A stretch of 64,000 bases of DNA from Notamacropus eugenii. Lineage: Eukaryota; Chordata; Mammalia; Diprotodontia; Macropodidae. Every line of letters begins with the position of its first letter. The stretch's first letter is position 1. The stretch covers positions 71,918,704 to 71,982,703 of the forward strand of contig NC_092878.1 in NCBI RefSeq assembly GCF_028372415.1, given 5' to 3'. The notes below the pieces were generated by a model. It ran no database searches. It saw nothing but the letters and a program-made list of their open reading frames with translations, and was not told where the DNA came from. Shown here piece by piece: positions 1-10,496 of this stretch. A program made the position numbers and the translations under genes.

Positions 1-390
1 CTGCTTTTCAATAAGTATCATCTAAATTGGGCAAGGAGAACTTGTGTATGTGTTGATTTGACCATGAGCCCTGTAAATACACCATCATGTTTTGGATATG
101 CTCAATTACAAAAGATTCCACATCCAAATCCTTCAGTTCTGTGTTCCTCTTTGCATTTTTTAAACATATGCAGCTCTTAAGCACTCTTTTTGGGCCAACG
201 ATCTTATGTACAACCCCATAGCTTGGCCTGGGCACATCTGCCAACTCCACCATTACATTGATGGAAGGGGACACACTGTTTCTTCAATGTGACATCTTTC
301 AAATACTTGGTATCTTTTCGGATATGCATACCTTTGATAGCCTGAGCTGTTTCACAGCTGTTCTAGAAGTGGACCTGGAAATCTGAACCC
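1..390 (-). pseudogene. RPL17P: RPL17 (uL22) processed pseudogene, cut by the window edge
   Basis: Read on the minus strand, this matches 60S ribosomal protein L17 from about residue 20 onward. It contains in order a GSNLRVHFK-like start, [57 protein letters not shown] and VIEHIQ, then in another frame AHGQINTYTSSPCPI and MILIEKQ. The copy has no introns, which fits retroposition of a spliced mRNA. It is broken: an early lysine codon has become a stop, a Trp/Gln region carries another stop, there is a frameshift after VIEHIQ, and a Glu codon has become a stop before MILIEKQ. The first ~20 residues are missing on its 5' side (right end, ~390) and its 3' end runs off the window. It cannot make L17; L17 normally lines the exit tunnel of the large ribosomal subunit. 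The match is to remembered family sequence, not a search. Confidence 0.88.
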
Positions 391-394
391 TTTT

Positions 395-1790
395 ATATAC
401 ATGATTTTTATGTGTGTGTACTTCTGTATGCGTGTTTCTTAATTAGGCAATTCATGTGCAGCTAACCCAACTTTCTTTTTTTCAGAGATGGGGTTAAGAG
501 CTCTTATTTTTGTTTTGTTAGATCAGGCATTTTTTAAAAATTTTGAAATATTCATTATTTTCCTTTCAGTTCTCAATTTTCTGGGGACATAACTGTGTAT
601 TCTGATATGCTTTTCTTTCCTTTCTGAATTCATCTATTTTTTTTAAATTTAGTAATTTGATTTTCCTCTTCCTTCTCTAGATCAGGTTAACTAATAGGTT
701 TATTGAATTTGCTCATCTTTAAATGAAAACAATTTGGAACTTAGTCGTATCAGTTCTATAACTTTTGACTTCAACTGTCTCTGTTTCTCCTCTGATTTTC
801 AAGATTTCTTTTTTCTGTACTTCGTTGCAATTTGCTCACTTGTTTATTTTCTAGTCTTTTTAAATGCATGCTTAGTTCACTGCTTTTTAAATTTTCTATT
901 TGCTTAGTAACAATCTTCACAGATGTATATTTTTCCATTAGGGACTATTATAACTGGATCCCAGAAGTTTGTGGTATGTTTTTGTTGTTATTATTCACAA
1001 TATGGCTATTTATTATTTCTATCATCCTTTGATTCATTTCATTACTCAAAATGTCATTGCCTGGTGTCTATTTATGATGACTGTCCTTTGTTTCTTACTA
1101 ATTTTTGTGATGGTTAATAAAAGATGTATTTATTATGCTTGGTTTTCTACATTTGCTTGTGATTCCTTCAGGCTTTAGAACAACCATTTTCCCCACAAAG
1201 GTTCTGAGGGATGCTGAGGATCGATATGTGCATTCTTTTAATATTTTTCATCAAAGTCACCAGAGGGAGGTTAAATCTAGTTTGTTTGTTAAGCTCTAGA
1301 TTTTCCATTATGGTAGGGGTGGGGGAGTTATTAAATATGAGATTGAAATATTTAAGTTTATTTTTATTTTTACGATGAATATCTTTTTGTATTTCTGTTG
1401 GTTTTTATTTTTAAAATGTAACCACTATGCCAACGGTGCATATTTTTTCAATACTGGTTTTTTCATTAATTATTGTACTGTAAATATCAAATATGGTTTC
1501 TCTTGGTCTCTTTGACTTTTTTCATCTTTAGTGTGGTTTTATCTTAGGTTTTGGTTGCCATTTATGGTATTTTCAAGTCATCTGTACCATAATAGCTTTT
1601 GTTTCATTCCTTTGTTTTCACATTGTCAATATGTTTTAAATTTTCTTCTTGCATATATTTCAGTTTTATATTTTGTGTTCTTATCTATTCTTCTATTCTT
1701 TTTCTTCTTATTGGAGAATTTAATTTATTCAAAATCCTTAGAGGATTGATTTAGTGACCTTTTGTTGGTGGAGTACCTGTCCATTGAGAT
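395..1790 (-). mobile_element. Degraded LINE-1 ORF2-region fragment
   Basis: The plus strand is T-rich. Read in reverse complement it resembles the part of L1 ORF2 between the endonuclease and reverse transcriptase; stretches such as ctcctctgattttcaagatt and the segment around an 'ggatcccagaagtttgtggt' landmark are typical of reverse-oriented L1 ORF2. All three frames are full of stops, so it is an old inactive copy. The short plus-strand ORFs here are shadows. Exact ends are not visible, and the right end may lie anywhere from 1,740 to 1,860. Confidence 0.55.
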
Positions 1791-2771
1791 GGCTCCCTTT
1801 TGAATGACTGGTCATTTCTTCACAATTTCTGTTTGCTTTAATCAGTCATTCAGTTGAGTTTGCTATGATATCCTTTCTGAAAATCCCTTCCCTTCTGAAG
1901 GCCTGGTATAGTCATGCCCTTCACCAGTGGTTACTGCCTGTTCTCTTTTCTTTCAGGGCATCAGAGTTGGAAAAGATCAATTTCCTTCAGAGGAAGAGCG
2001 TGATAAGTTGGGAAACTGTTGTAGGGAAACTGAATGGCCTTTTTTAGGCCTATTCTTAATCTTTATCAGTTCCACTCTCTAGGGTTTCTCCTCTCTGCAA
2101 CTGACTTTCTTTAGTCTCTAGGCAGACCTCTCTCCTCCCATTCTCCACATCAGTGTGTGACCATGAAGGGGTAGGGGATTCTCTAGTACAATACTGGTAG
2201 CATTTATTTCTCAAATCTACTCTTCATTTTTCTACTGACTGCCTGTTTCTTTGTAAGCTATCTTAAATAGTTATTATGAACATAGCACTTCTGGTCCCTT
2301 TTCACCTTTATTTTGTTGTCCTCAAGGTTTCACATTCTTCCACAGCAACTCCCTTTCCTTCTTCTTGACCCTTGGTGCTGGTATAATTCATGATATTCAA
2401 TTTGACCTGGTAGTAGAATTCACCTTGGGACCCTGTCAAAGAGTTAATTCACAAAGTTGTGTATAAAATTCACAGTGACAGGGGTATGACCTCTTCTCTT
2501 CCACCATAACCCTACCTTGCCCCTCATCCCAACAAACGAGTTGTGGGAGAAGAAGTATGGTAGAGCCAGTATCTACCCCAGTAGACTGTCAAGGGGTAAG
2601 TCCTGAAAGTCTTTGTTTAAAATTGCCACAACCACAGAGGACACAGAGCCATTCTTGGGTTAGAGAAAGGGTGTGTGTACATGTGTGTGCGAGATGAGTT
2701 GGGAGGAGGGAAAGGAGACAAGCATAGATGGGAGTACCAAAAGAATTTTAAGTTATTTTTTGCACCTATTT
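1791..2771. other. Unclassified non-coding stretch
   Basis: No coding frame, RNA gene or repeat family is recognised. Base composition is mixed, with a polypyrimidine run near 1,940 and G-rich patches near 2,640-2,710. It may be further diverged retroelement sequence. Confidence 0.3.
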
Positions 2772-3062
2772 GCCAAGAGTGGTGATATACTCTTGAGGTC
2801 CTTGGTGCTGAGGATGCTAAGGCTAGGGGTTGCTTGAGTTTGCAAGTCTAAGCTGCAGGAGACTAAAGCTAAATGGGTGTCCACACTAAGTCCAGCACCA
2901 AGATGATGAGCCCTCTGGATCTAAGGGTCACCAAAGAGCAATGTCTTTTCATACGCTGGAGCATGAAAACAGGGTTAAACTTCTGTGCCTATCATTATTG
3001 GGATTAGACCCAAGAGCAACCATTGTACTTCAAGATTAGACAAGGAAGGAGGATTCTGTCTT
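2772..3062 (+). pseudogene. RN7SLP: 7SL (signal recognition particle) RNA pseudogene, nearly full length
   Basis: The sequence follows 7SL RNA from end to end. The 5' Alu-like domain has 'gctgaggatgctaaggctag' and 'tgcttgagtttgcaagt', then a 'gggtgtccacactaagt' segment. The S domain follows with 'ggtcaccaa' and 'gagcatgaaaacagggt', and the 3' Alu-like arm ends near 'attgtacttcaagatta' and 'ggattctgtc'. Its length of about 291 nt is close to the ~300 nt of the functional RNA. Many substitutions, including in the S-domain core, mark it as an old copy rather than a working SRP RNA gene. No clear 3' A-tail or target-site duplication remains. Because it carries the S domain it is a 7SL copy and not an Alu-type SINE, which lacks it. 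Confidence 0.85.
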
Positions 3063-3077
3063 TAACTCCCTCCTTCC

Positions 3078-3296
3078 CACCCTCAACAAGAAGCCTTTCC
3101 CAATTCCCCTTAATTGCAGTGCCTTCTCTCTGTTGATTACCTCCAGTTGATCCTCTCTGTATCTATTTTTACATAGTTGTTTGTATATTCTTACCCCTAT
3201 TAGACTGTGAACTCCTTGACAGTGGGGACTTTATTTGCCTTTCTTTGTATCCCCAGTGTGTGGCACACAGTAGACACATAATAAGTGGTTGCTGCT
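3078..3296 (+). mobile_element. L2 LINE 3' end
   Basis: The diagnostic L2 3'-terminal wording is present: 'gactgtgaactccttgacag', 'tttctttgtatccccagt' and 'ggcacacagtag', followed by 'cataataagtgg'. Only the 3' untranslated end is present. Confidence 0.7.
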
Positions 3297-3596
3297 ATTG
3301 TTTGTCCTTCGTTCTCAAAGAGGACCATGACATCAGGGAGGTGATGCCATGACATGTAAGTAAATTGTATTTAAGTGAAGGAGTGCTGTACAAAGTCACC
3401 AGCCTCACTTTCTCCTCCGAAGTCATCTGGGTCCAGTGGCCAGATATGGATCCAGAAAACTGGAGCTATTCTAGGATGCAGTGGGGCACCTTGTCCTTTT
3501 CAAGCTAAGGTCTTTAACAGATCTCAGTTTGATTGAGGCAGCGCTCATTCAGTGATTAAGGCTTAATAAAATAAAGTGCCGACTGACTGACCCATC
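3297..3596 (+). mobile_element. Marsupial-type SINE, second family
   Basis: This block begins 'ttgtttgtccttcgttctca' and continues 'gaggaccatgacatcaggga' and 'ctgggtccagtggccagata'. The pattern is one I associate with a dispersed marsupial SINE unrelated to the CORE-SINEs. It is moderately well preserved, so probably younger than the MIR and L2 pieces around it. The family name is not asserted, and the right end is approximate. Confidence 0.55.
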
Positions 3597-3679
3597 TCTT
3601 CCACTAGGTAGTGAATACAAAGCCAGACTGATTGTTCTCACATTGTGAATTCAACTCGTGGAATGTTAAAACCTAAAGA

Positions 3680-3855
3680 AAAAATAGCATCTAGTCCAAT
3701 TCTCTCATTGTACAGATAAGGAAAGTGAGGTCTGGAATGGCTAAGTGACTTACTCATAGTAATTCAGTATATCAGTGATACAGCCAATATGAGAATCCAG
3801 GTTCCATGATTCTCAGCTCCATGAGTTTTATGTTGTACCACACTGTCTCTGCTTG
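3680..3855 (-). mobile_element. MIR-family SINE
   Basis: In reverse orientation it shows the MIR core: a 'ctagtccaattctctcattg' segment, 'tacagataaggaaagtgag', 'aagtgacttactcat' and a closing 'ccacactgtctctgc'. Confidence 0.65.
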
Positions 3856-4832
3856 TTAGATGCCTGCCAGATTTGTTTCACTTGTCCTATTGCATAGATT
3901 GAATCAACCTATTAACAGCCAAGGCTACAGATTTATCCCTAGGACTCCATTTATTTTCAAAGGACAGAGAAAAGGCAACCAGGGTTTTATTTTTCAAAAA
4001 CGGAGGAAAGGGATATGTATTTTGTGATTTGCTTTTGAGAAGACAGAATAGGCTTTCATATAATATTTAGAACAATGGCTTTGCATTTTTTTCTGAAAAT
4101 ATAAACCACACGTCTGGCCAATGTGAATATAGCAAAGCTCTAAATGAGCAGCCTCCTACTATATGCTTCCAAATTCAATTCTAGGCAGGCTAAATGAAAC
4201 CTTCCCCACATACATCTGGACATGCTCAAGACTTGTCATATTGGAATTGCAGAACTCATGATGGCATAAGCCCTGCTGTCATTGATTTTTGACTTCATTT
4301 CAATGTTCCACTTTTAACATGGGGGTATTTGGACAGCTCTTGGAGGAATCATCAAGATCTTAAAAGCCCTGACATAGCTCAGCGTACATGAAAAGGAAAT
4401 GTTTCATTGTTTGATGGTGGTTCTCCTTGCCAAAAGTTTCCAGACTCTTAAAGACACTGACTATCAGGATGGGGATGGTTTGGGACAGGGGGCGGGGTAT
4501 TTCTAGATGTTGGATGCTTAAAATGATACTGCATGAAAACATGAAGCTCCAAATTATCTCTAAAAATTGCTTAGAAGTATCATTTTCTCCCCTTGATAAG
4601 TCTAGCTATGAAGACCTAAGAGATATGCCAAAAATATGAGATTTTCCTAAGTTGTATTACATGACATCTAAAAATACCATGAAGAACTCCATAATGAAGA
4701 GTTATCAAATGTATTTCACCTTAAAATATGGTTCAGTCTTACTGACCTCCTATTTATCTGCAATATCTTAAAAAAAATAAGAAGCAAGATAGGGGGAGGG
4801 ACACAGCATACACAGGGAGAAGCAGCACTATT
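3856..4832. other. Unclassified non-coding stretch
   Basis: AT-rich sequence with no convincing coding frame. Opposing short frames near 4,360-4,640 overlap on both strands and show no recognisable protein. No repeat family is recognised. Confidence 0.3.
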
Positions 4833-5090
4833 GGGCAGCTAAGTGACACATGGATAGAGTGCTGGGCCTGGAGTCAGGATGACCTGAGTTCAAATAAGGT
4901 CTCAGACAATTACTAGCTGTATGACCTTGTACAAGTCACTTACCTTCTGTCTGCCTCAGTTTCCCCATTTTAAAATGAGGATAATAATACTTCCAAGCAT
5001 TGTTTTTAAAGACTAAATGAAACAATAATTTTAAGGCACTTAGCACAGTGCCTAACACCTAGTAAATGTTAAATAAATATTAGTTGTTAT
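4833..5090 (+). mobile_element. Marsupial CORE-SINE, full length
   Basis: Starts 'gggcagctaagtgacacatg', continues 'gggcctggagtcaggatgac', has the MIR-like core 'ctgcctcagtttccccattt' and ends 'aaataaatattagttgttat'. Both head and 3' end are present, giving about 258 bp. Confidence 0.8.
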
Positions 5091-6529
5091 TTCTTCAGGA
5101 TCACAGCAGTAGTAGTCTCTGGGAAACTGATAAAATTCCAATCTGGAATGAGAGGGAATTATAAATGAAACCACTCTTAAAAGGGATAGAAAAATAACAA
5201 ATATAAGTTATATAACTTTTTCAAGGGAAAAAAGAAACAGGTTCTTCACTGTCCTTATCTCCCAGAATGAGATCTAGCACCATCTGCTCCCCAAACCACT
5301 CATTTTCTTCCTCTATTCTGTAGATCTTTCCCATCTCCTCCCTATATTTCTCTGTGTTTTCAGATTGGCAATCTTCCCGTGAGTCACATCCTTCCTTTAA
5401 ATGTTTCCACATTTTCCTCCCTTTCCCTTCAGCTTATGTGTGACTCTTTGTTAGGCATTTCAAAATATTCCATGTTGCTCTACAGCAATACTTCACTTGT
5501 ATCTAGTATCGTCTATTCACAGTACGAAAAGTGCTCAAACAACTGTATTTGAACTGGTGTGTTAAGAAATATTTATTTAGTTGTTACAGGTGTTAGGTGG
5601 GGTAGGGCATATTAGTAACTGTTACTCTCTTCTTGTAAATAATTTTTGTTCAGACTGCTATTTGAAGAAGTTTTCCCTTTAAACTCTGGCCAAAGAACTT
5701 TAAGTCACTAGGTGGATGAAGAGAATGTTCTGGAAGGATATGAATTACACTATCTTCAAGAGCACTTCAAGTGTTTCTATTATTGGTTGGTCCCTTGTTA
5801 TTGTATGCATGTACCTTCTCTGAATAATACATAAAATATGACTACAACTTCAATAGACTGGATGTCTTGGGCAAAAGTTACTCAAATCCAGAATGAAGCT
5901 CAAAGTTAGGAACTAAAATCAATGACACAGTTGCATCAGGGAAGAAACGACTAAATACAATATGGCCAAAAGGACATAGTTTTCCTACCAGGCCCCAGAT
6001 GAAGTTAAAGGAGCAAGTGAGTGGTTTAGATTAATACTGATATTGACACACTCAGTGACACTGAGTCACTGGAATGAGTATAGAATTCCCCAGTATATCT
6101 GATATTGACATGATACCTTATCATGTGAATGTGACATTATCTTGTTCATATTCTTAATTCTTCAAGGTTTCATGAATTCATGGATATGATTATAACCTCT
6201 CATACAGTATACAACCCTGCTATGCCTTAGAAGACAGTCTTCCAACTTCACCATTATATGCATATATGTAATGTATGTATGTATCCTTGTAATGTAATAC
6301 ATGTATCATTGAACTATGTGGATACTATTGGGAACTATGAGTCAAAGGGAATGGATATAATTCCGATTGCTTAGCTTCTTTTTTCTTTTATATACCTGTT
6401 CTTTATTATGAGTGATGGCTTTCTGGGTTTGGGAGGGAATATATTGGGAAATTTAGGAAGTATATAAAAACAAAAACTATTAGAATATTTTTCTCCAAAA
6501 ATATATAGTTGTCCCAAGTTGCTACTTAT
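5091..6529. other. Unclassified AT-rich stretch
   Basis: No gene or clear repeat family is recognised. A short ATGT-type run lies at 6,266-6,284. The minus-strand frame at 5,221-5,412 is low complexity (Glu-rich) and has no recognisable domain. Confidence 0.3.
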
Positions 6530-6692
6530 ATGCATTTATGTATGCATATACATATATATAAGTATATGTGTGATTTGTATATATATATATATACATATAC
6601 ATATATAAGTATATGTGCACATATATATAATATATACATATAAGTGGGTATGTATATATATATTCACACACACACATATATATATATACACA
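6530..6692. repeat. AT/AC-rich microsatellite cluster
   Basis: Alternating ta, ataca and ca runs (for example 'atatatatatatatacata' and 'cacacacacatatatata') make a compound simple-repeat block. It is followed by a ctcc-rich patch at 6,812-6,860. Confidence 0.85.
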
Positions 6693-6869
6693 GCAGTCTA
6701 AATTATATTAGTCTGATTAACTGATATGTATGCATAGCTATAACAACATCTATATTGATAGCTATATCTATTTATATATCACTCAGCTAGCAAGTATAAC
6801 TTCTTTTTCATTCTTTCTGTCTCTCTCCCTCCCTCCCTTCCTTCTTCCCTCCCTCCCCTAGTAGCCAAC

Positions 6870-7130
6870 CCTCTGGTAATGAATATGCCTAAACCTGGCT
6901 AGGCTATTTGTCACCGGGGCAATGTGATGATTCTTTTCAACTTAATATTATTCTTCTAGAGCTTAACTTGCTTGGAAAAGCCTCTGAAAACTCAAGGTGA
7001 CCCCCATGTGACAATAAGATATAGGACTTCAGGGAAGTGTCATGTTCTTAGGGTTCACGGTAATTTACATTTGCACACCGAAAATTGTAAAAGAAACAGA
7101 AAATATCTAGAAAATACCAATAACAATGAA
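6870..7130. other. Repeat-free island, possible conserved non-coding element
   Basis: Complex, non-repetitive sequence with scattered CpG ('tcaccggggc', 'ttcacggtaa', 'cacaccgaaa') in an AT-rich, repeat-filled neighbourhood. No coding frame is present. Conservation is inferred from texture only. Confidence 0.25.
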
Positions 7131-7324
7131 TAAGATATTTTTGTTGCTATTGGTTTTTTTTTTTTCCTTTTGGGGAAGAGGCTCACTTAAGTGAGCCCAG
7201 AAGGGACATGATGAATCTGGGAAAAGTCATCTGCATAGTCAAAGGAAGATGTCATGTGTTAGCCTTCTCACTATTAGAAGGTCCTATGTCTTAAATAGTT
7301 ACTCAAACAGGGGGAGGGGGAGGG

Positions 7325-7425
7325 GAAATGGCTTTTTATTCTTCTATATTCTATATTTTTCTATATTCTATATGTATATATGTATATTATTCTATATTTT
7401 ATTATTTTATATTCTATATTCCCTA
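7325..7425. repeat. AT-rich low-complexity run (tctatattctat type)
   Basis: Imperfect repetition of 'tctatattctatat' units; the plus-strand frame across it is a low-complexity artefact. Confidence 0.75.
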
Positions 7426-7639
7426 TCTGGTCAACCAATGACATACATTTATAAGACATTTACCTAGGATTCCAAATGAAATCTGTGGCAATTAAAAGAA
7501 GTAAGGATTACTGGTTCATTCAGTTAAGTGCAATCTTAATCTCATTAACATCTTATCCAGAGCATTACAAAAAAATACTTAGCTATAGGATGAATACAGG
7601 TGACAGAGATCAGAAAAAGGTATTTAGCTAGTTTCCTTT

Positions 7640-7900
7640 GGCACAGTGTCACCAATATCATCATTATCATCCTAAGTGAAATTTACATAATGCTTGAAAG
7701 GTGGCAAAATGCTTTATGCATTTCATATTTAATCTTCACAACAGCTTCATGATGTTATAATTATACATGTTTTACAGATGAGGAAACTGAGACTCAGAGA
7801 GATTGATACTTGTCCATGCTTACACAGTATTGGGAGGAGGGAGGGCTTGAAGCCCAGTCTTCCTGACTGCAAATTTAGTACTTTATCCACTATATAACCT
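7640..7900 (-). mobile_element. MIR/CORE-SINE, minus orientation
   Basis: Reverse-oriented features are present: 'tttcatatttaatcttcaca', 'ttttacagatgaggaaactg', 'cttcctgactgcaaatt' and 'actttatccactatataacc'. Confidence 0.7.
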
Positions 7901-8610
7901 ACAAGTAAAACCTGCAAGCAGAAGTTGGTATCATCTCCTGTTACTAATAAAGTCTGGGGATTATTTGAGATTTTAAAAGATGTCATCCCCTTTTACATAA
8001 AATACTATTTGGAAATATGGCTGCTATAATTAAAAGGAATTTCAAGGGCCATCCAGGAATCTAATCCACTCTGCTGCCTCCAAGGAGCAGGTTCAGGCCA
8101 ATAATACCTTCTTTAAAAGAAACAATGTAAGAGGAGACTAGTAATATGAAAACTAAGACTGTTTTACTTTAGTTCATCAAAAAATACATTCTGACTTGGA
8201 TTCTCCCAGAATAAAAACTTGGCTTCTAGATATCCTTAATGTAGACCATGTTCAACCTGCAGGAATTTTAATCATTTAGAAAAGGTGGATAGAGAAAATT
8301 TTAATCATGTCTAAACTATCATTTAGAAATCATCTAGGAACTCTCCATTTGTGATGTCAACTGACCAAAAGCCACCTACATGAACTATAATATATTCAAT
8401 TCCTCAGCTGTTCTTCAGGGAACATGATAGTGTCTTCTTAACCTAAGTCTGATTTTGAAGCATTATTTTGCCTGAGGCTTGTAAGAAATATTCTTTTACA
8501 CATCAAATGCTTACTTTAGTACCATGACAAAAGCCCAAACAATTCTTTATACCTTTCTGGCTGAGAACAACCTCTGTTTATAAAATTTGAAAATGGAGAG
8601 GGAGGGAAGT
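7901..8610. other. Unclassified non-coding stretch
   Basis: AT-rich single-copy-looking sequence. No gene, RNA or known repeat is recognised. Confidence 0.3.
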
Positions 8611-8653
8611 AGAGAGAGAGAGAGAGAGGCAGGGGAGAAAGAGATGAGAGGGG

Positions 8654-8722
<69 letters not shown>
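8611..8722. repeat. (GA)n microsatellite
   Basis: A short GA run is followed by a long perfect AG tract of about 32 units ending at 8,722. The Ser-Leu-rich minus-strand frame across it is a simple-repeat artefact. Confidence 0.95.
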
Positions 8723-8724
<2 letters not shown>

Positions 8725-9753
8725 CCTACTCTCCATAAGGTTATATTCTAATAAGGAAGACATATGAAAGGGAGTTAGAAATTGGTAGTGGAGGGAACAT
8801 ATGTGCATGGGGGTAGGGCTACTGGCAAGGACATGGTAAAGTCAGGAAAACCAGGAGTCTAGCCAGGAGTGAAATAAACATGGCCCATGAAATGCAGATC
8901 GGAGTTAGGAACAGCCACAACAACAAATATTTATGAAGCACTTGCAGCGTGCTAGGATTCAAAAACAAGAGAGGGCCTTCTAGTGGGGGCATCTCCAGGG
9001 TAAGAAGCTTGCTGGTGGAGAGGTGATTAAGTCTAGAGAGTGAGAAGTGGAACAGGGAATAATATATATTCATAACTTATTGCTGGTGAGATTTACAGGT
9101 ACCTCCTAGGAGGAATCTACTAAAGACTAAAATGAATCTTAGTTAAGGACTTCTCAAAGGTATCACAGAGTTAAATTAGAAAGAAGTTATTTAAAAGAAG
9201 TTTAACGTTCACTGAGTTTTCAATGTTTATATTGCCTATGAAACAATAGTGCATATATGCATAATGCAACCTTTAAGCTACCATGTGTTACAGTGACTCG
9301 GGTTTGGAGTTGTATTTAATCAGGAAAGCTAAAGACTTGTTCTTGTACGGCCCCAGCTCTCTCTAACAGACACAGCTATTTCTAGATCCTCCCTTCAGAT
9401 GTCTCTGTGGCATGACCTTGGTTAACTCCCCCACTGTTCCTCATGGTAGGTATTGTTTTGAACTTACCAGGAGAAAACAATGAGCAAAGGACACCTGCTC
9501 AAGGTCATCTGAGTGGCTCAGAGGAGCTTAGAGAGAAATTGTAACCTTATCAAGAATCTTTTCCCCCTAATACCAGTACTTAGCTTTTCTTTGTTCAGAG
9601 GAATCCATTACAGTCTAGATTCATTTCAGGGAAGTCTAATAGTATCTTTTCAATAAAAAAAAAAAAATCTCTGGCTCTCTAAGCCCCTAATTCATACCCC
9701 ATCAATTTATGAAGAAGTTTTCCTTCTGTCTTTCTCTCTTTCACTGTCTCCAG
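8723..9753. other. Unclassified non-coding stretch
   Basis: No recognised gene. Around 8,740-8,960 there are weak echoes of an old dispersed repeat ('ttctaataaggaagacat', 'catttatgaagcacttgc'-like words), too diverged to classify. A 14-base A run lies near 9,655. Confidence 0.3.
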
Positions 9754-9907
9754 AGCAACCATAACCTCCCACTTGGCTGCTTCTTTTCATTCCTATCAAG
9801 GACACACCCACATACTCTAAATGTTATTTTAGAGAAACTAGTTCAATTTGAAGAACACGTGGCCAACGTAGAAGAGGAAGAGAATTTCTTGCAAGAGGAA
9901 GCAGCAG
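9754..9907 (+). other. Candidate internal exon (unproven)
   Basis: A long pyrimidine tract ending 'cactgtctccag' acts as a possible splice acceptor at 9,753. It is followed by 154 open nucleotides and a possible donor, 'cagcag|gtataa', after 9,907. The frame starting at 9,754 has no stop; its second half is rich in Glu and Gln (LEKLVQFEEHVANVEEEEN) and could form a coiled coil. No family is recognised. The donor is weak and the surroundings are intergenic in texture, so chance or an old pseudo-exon is likely. Confidence 0.18.
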
Positions 9908-10294
9908 GTATAACTGCAGAAGTTAAAGTATGCCTGAGGAGGACTTCCTCTCCTCCTAATTAGAAAGGTGAGAGACTGATCCTTCCTAAATAGGGGTGTA
10001 TTGGCCCTTGCTCAAACTCGTTCATGAAGGTCAATTGTTAAATTTTCAAGGTGAGCACTGACACCCTCGAAATGGGCAAATCCAACATATCATGTTTGGA
10101 TTTATTGTTTTGTTGATTATCTAGATTGAAAAAAATGATGGGGAAAATGTTAATAACACAGATTAAACTTAAAAGTACTGTCCATTTTAAACACTTTTTT
10201 CTAAAGAGCAAACTGTTAAAAATTTACAAGCATACTCCTATTCCTAAAGCATACTTATATGTTCTGGCCTGACTTTGGAAAAGACCTTCCCTCC
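9908..10294. other. Unclassified non-coding stretch
   Basis: AT-rich sequence with nothing recognised. Confidence 0.3.
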
Positions 10295-10496
10295 CAGGGG
10301 TGGGAACCTGCAGCCTCCAGGCCACATGTGGCCTTCTAGGTCCTTGGATGTGGTCTTTTGACTCAGTCCAAGTTTTACAGAAGAAATCTTTTTATTAAGG
10401 AGATTTGTTCTATGAAGTCTGGATTCAGTCAAAGGGCCATATTGAGGACCTAGAGAGCTACATGTGGCCTGGAGGCCCCACATTCCCCACCCCTTG
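10295..10496. mobile_element. Non-autonomous hAT-type DNA transposon (MITE) with ~50-bp terminal inverted repeats
   Basis: The left end 'caggggtgggaacctgcagc' and the reverse complement of the right end, 'caaggggtggggaatgtggg', run on into the shared words 'cctccaggccacatgt' and 'tctaggtcc'. This gives terminal inverted repeats of about 50 bp around a 100-bp interior. The end sequence is of the hAT (Charlie/Tip100-like) type. No transposase is encoded, so movement would have needed an enzyme from another copy. Eight-base target duplications are not evident (flanks ttccctcc and ttttagac). The minus-strand 79-residue frame is a shadow. Confidence 0.75.

Noticed and set aside
4485..4500. GC-box-like word as a promoter
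   Set aside because: A single GC-rich word in AT-rich, CpG-poor DNA without other promoter features.
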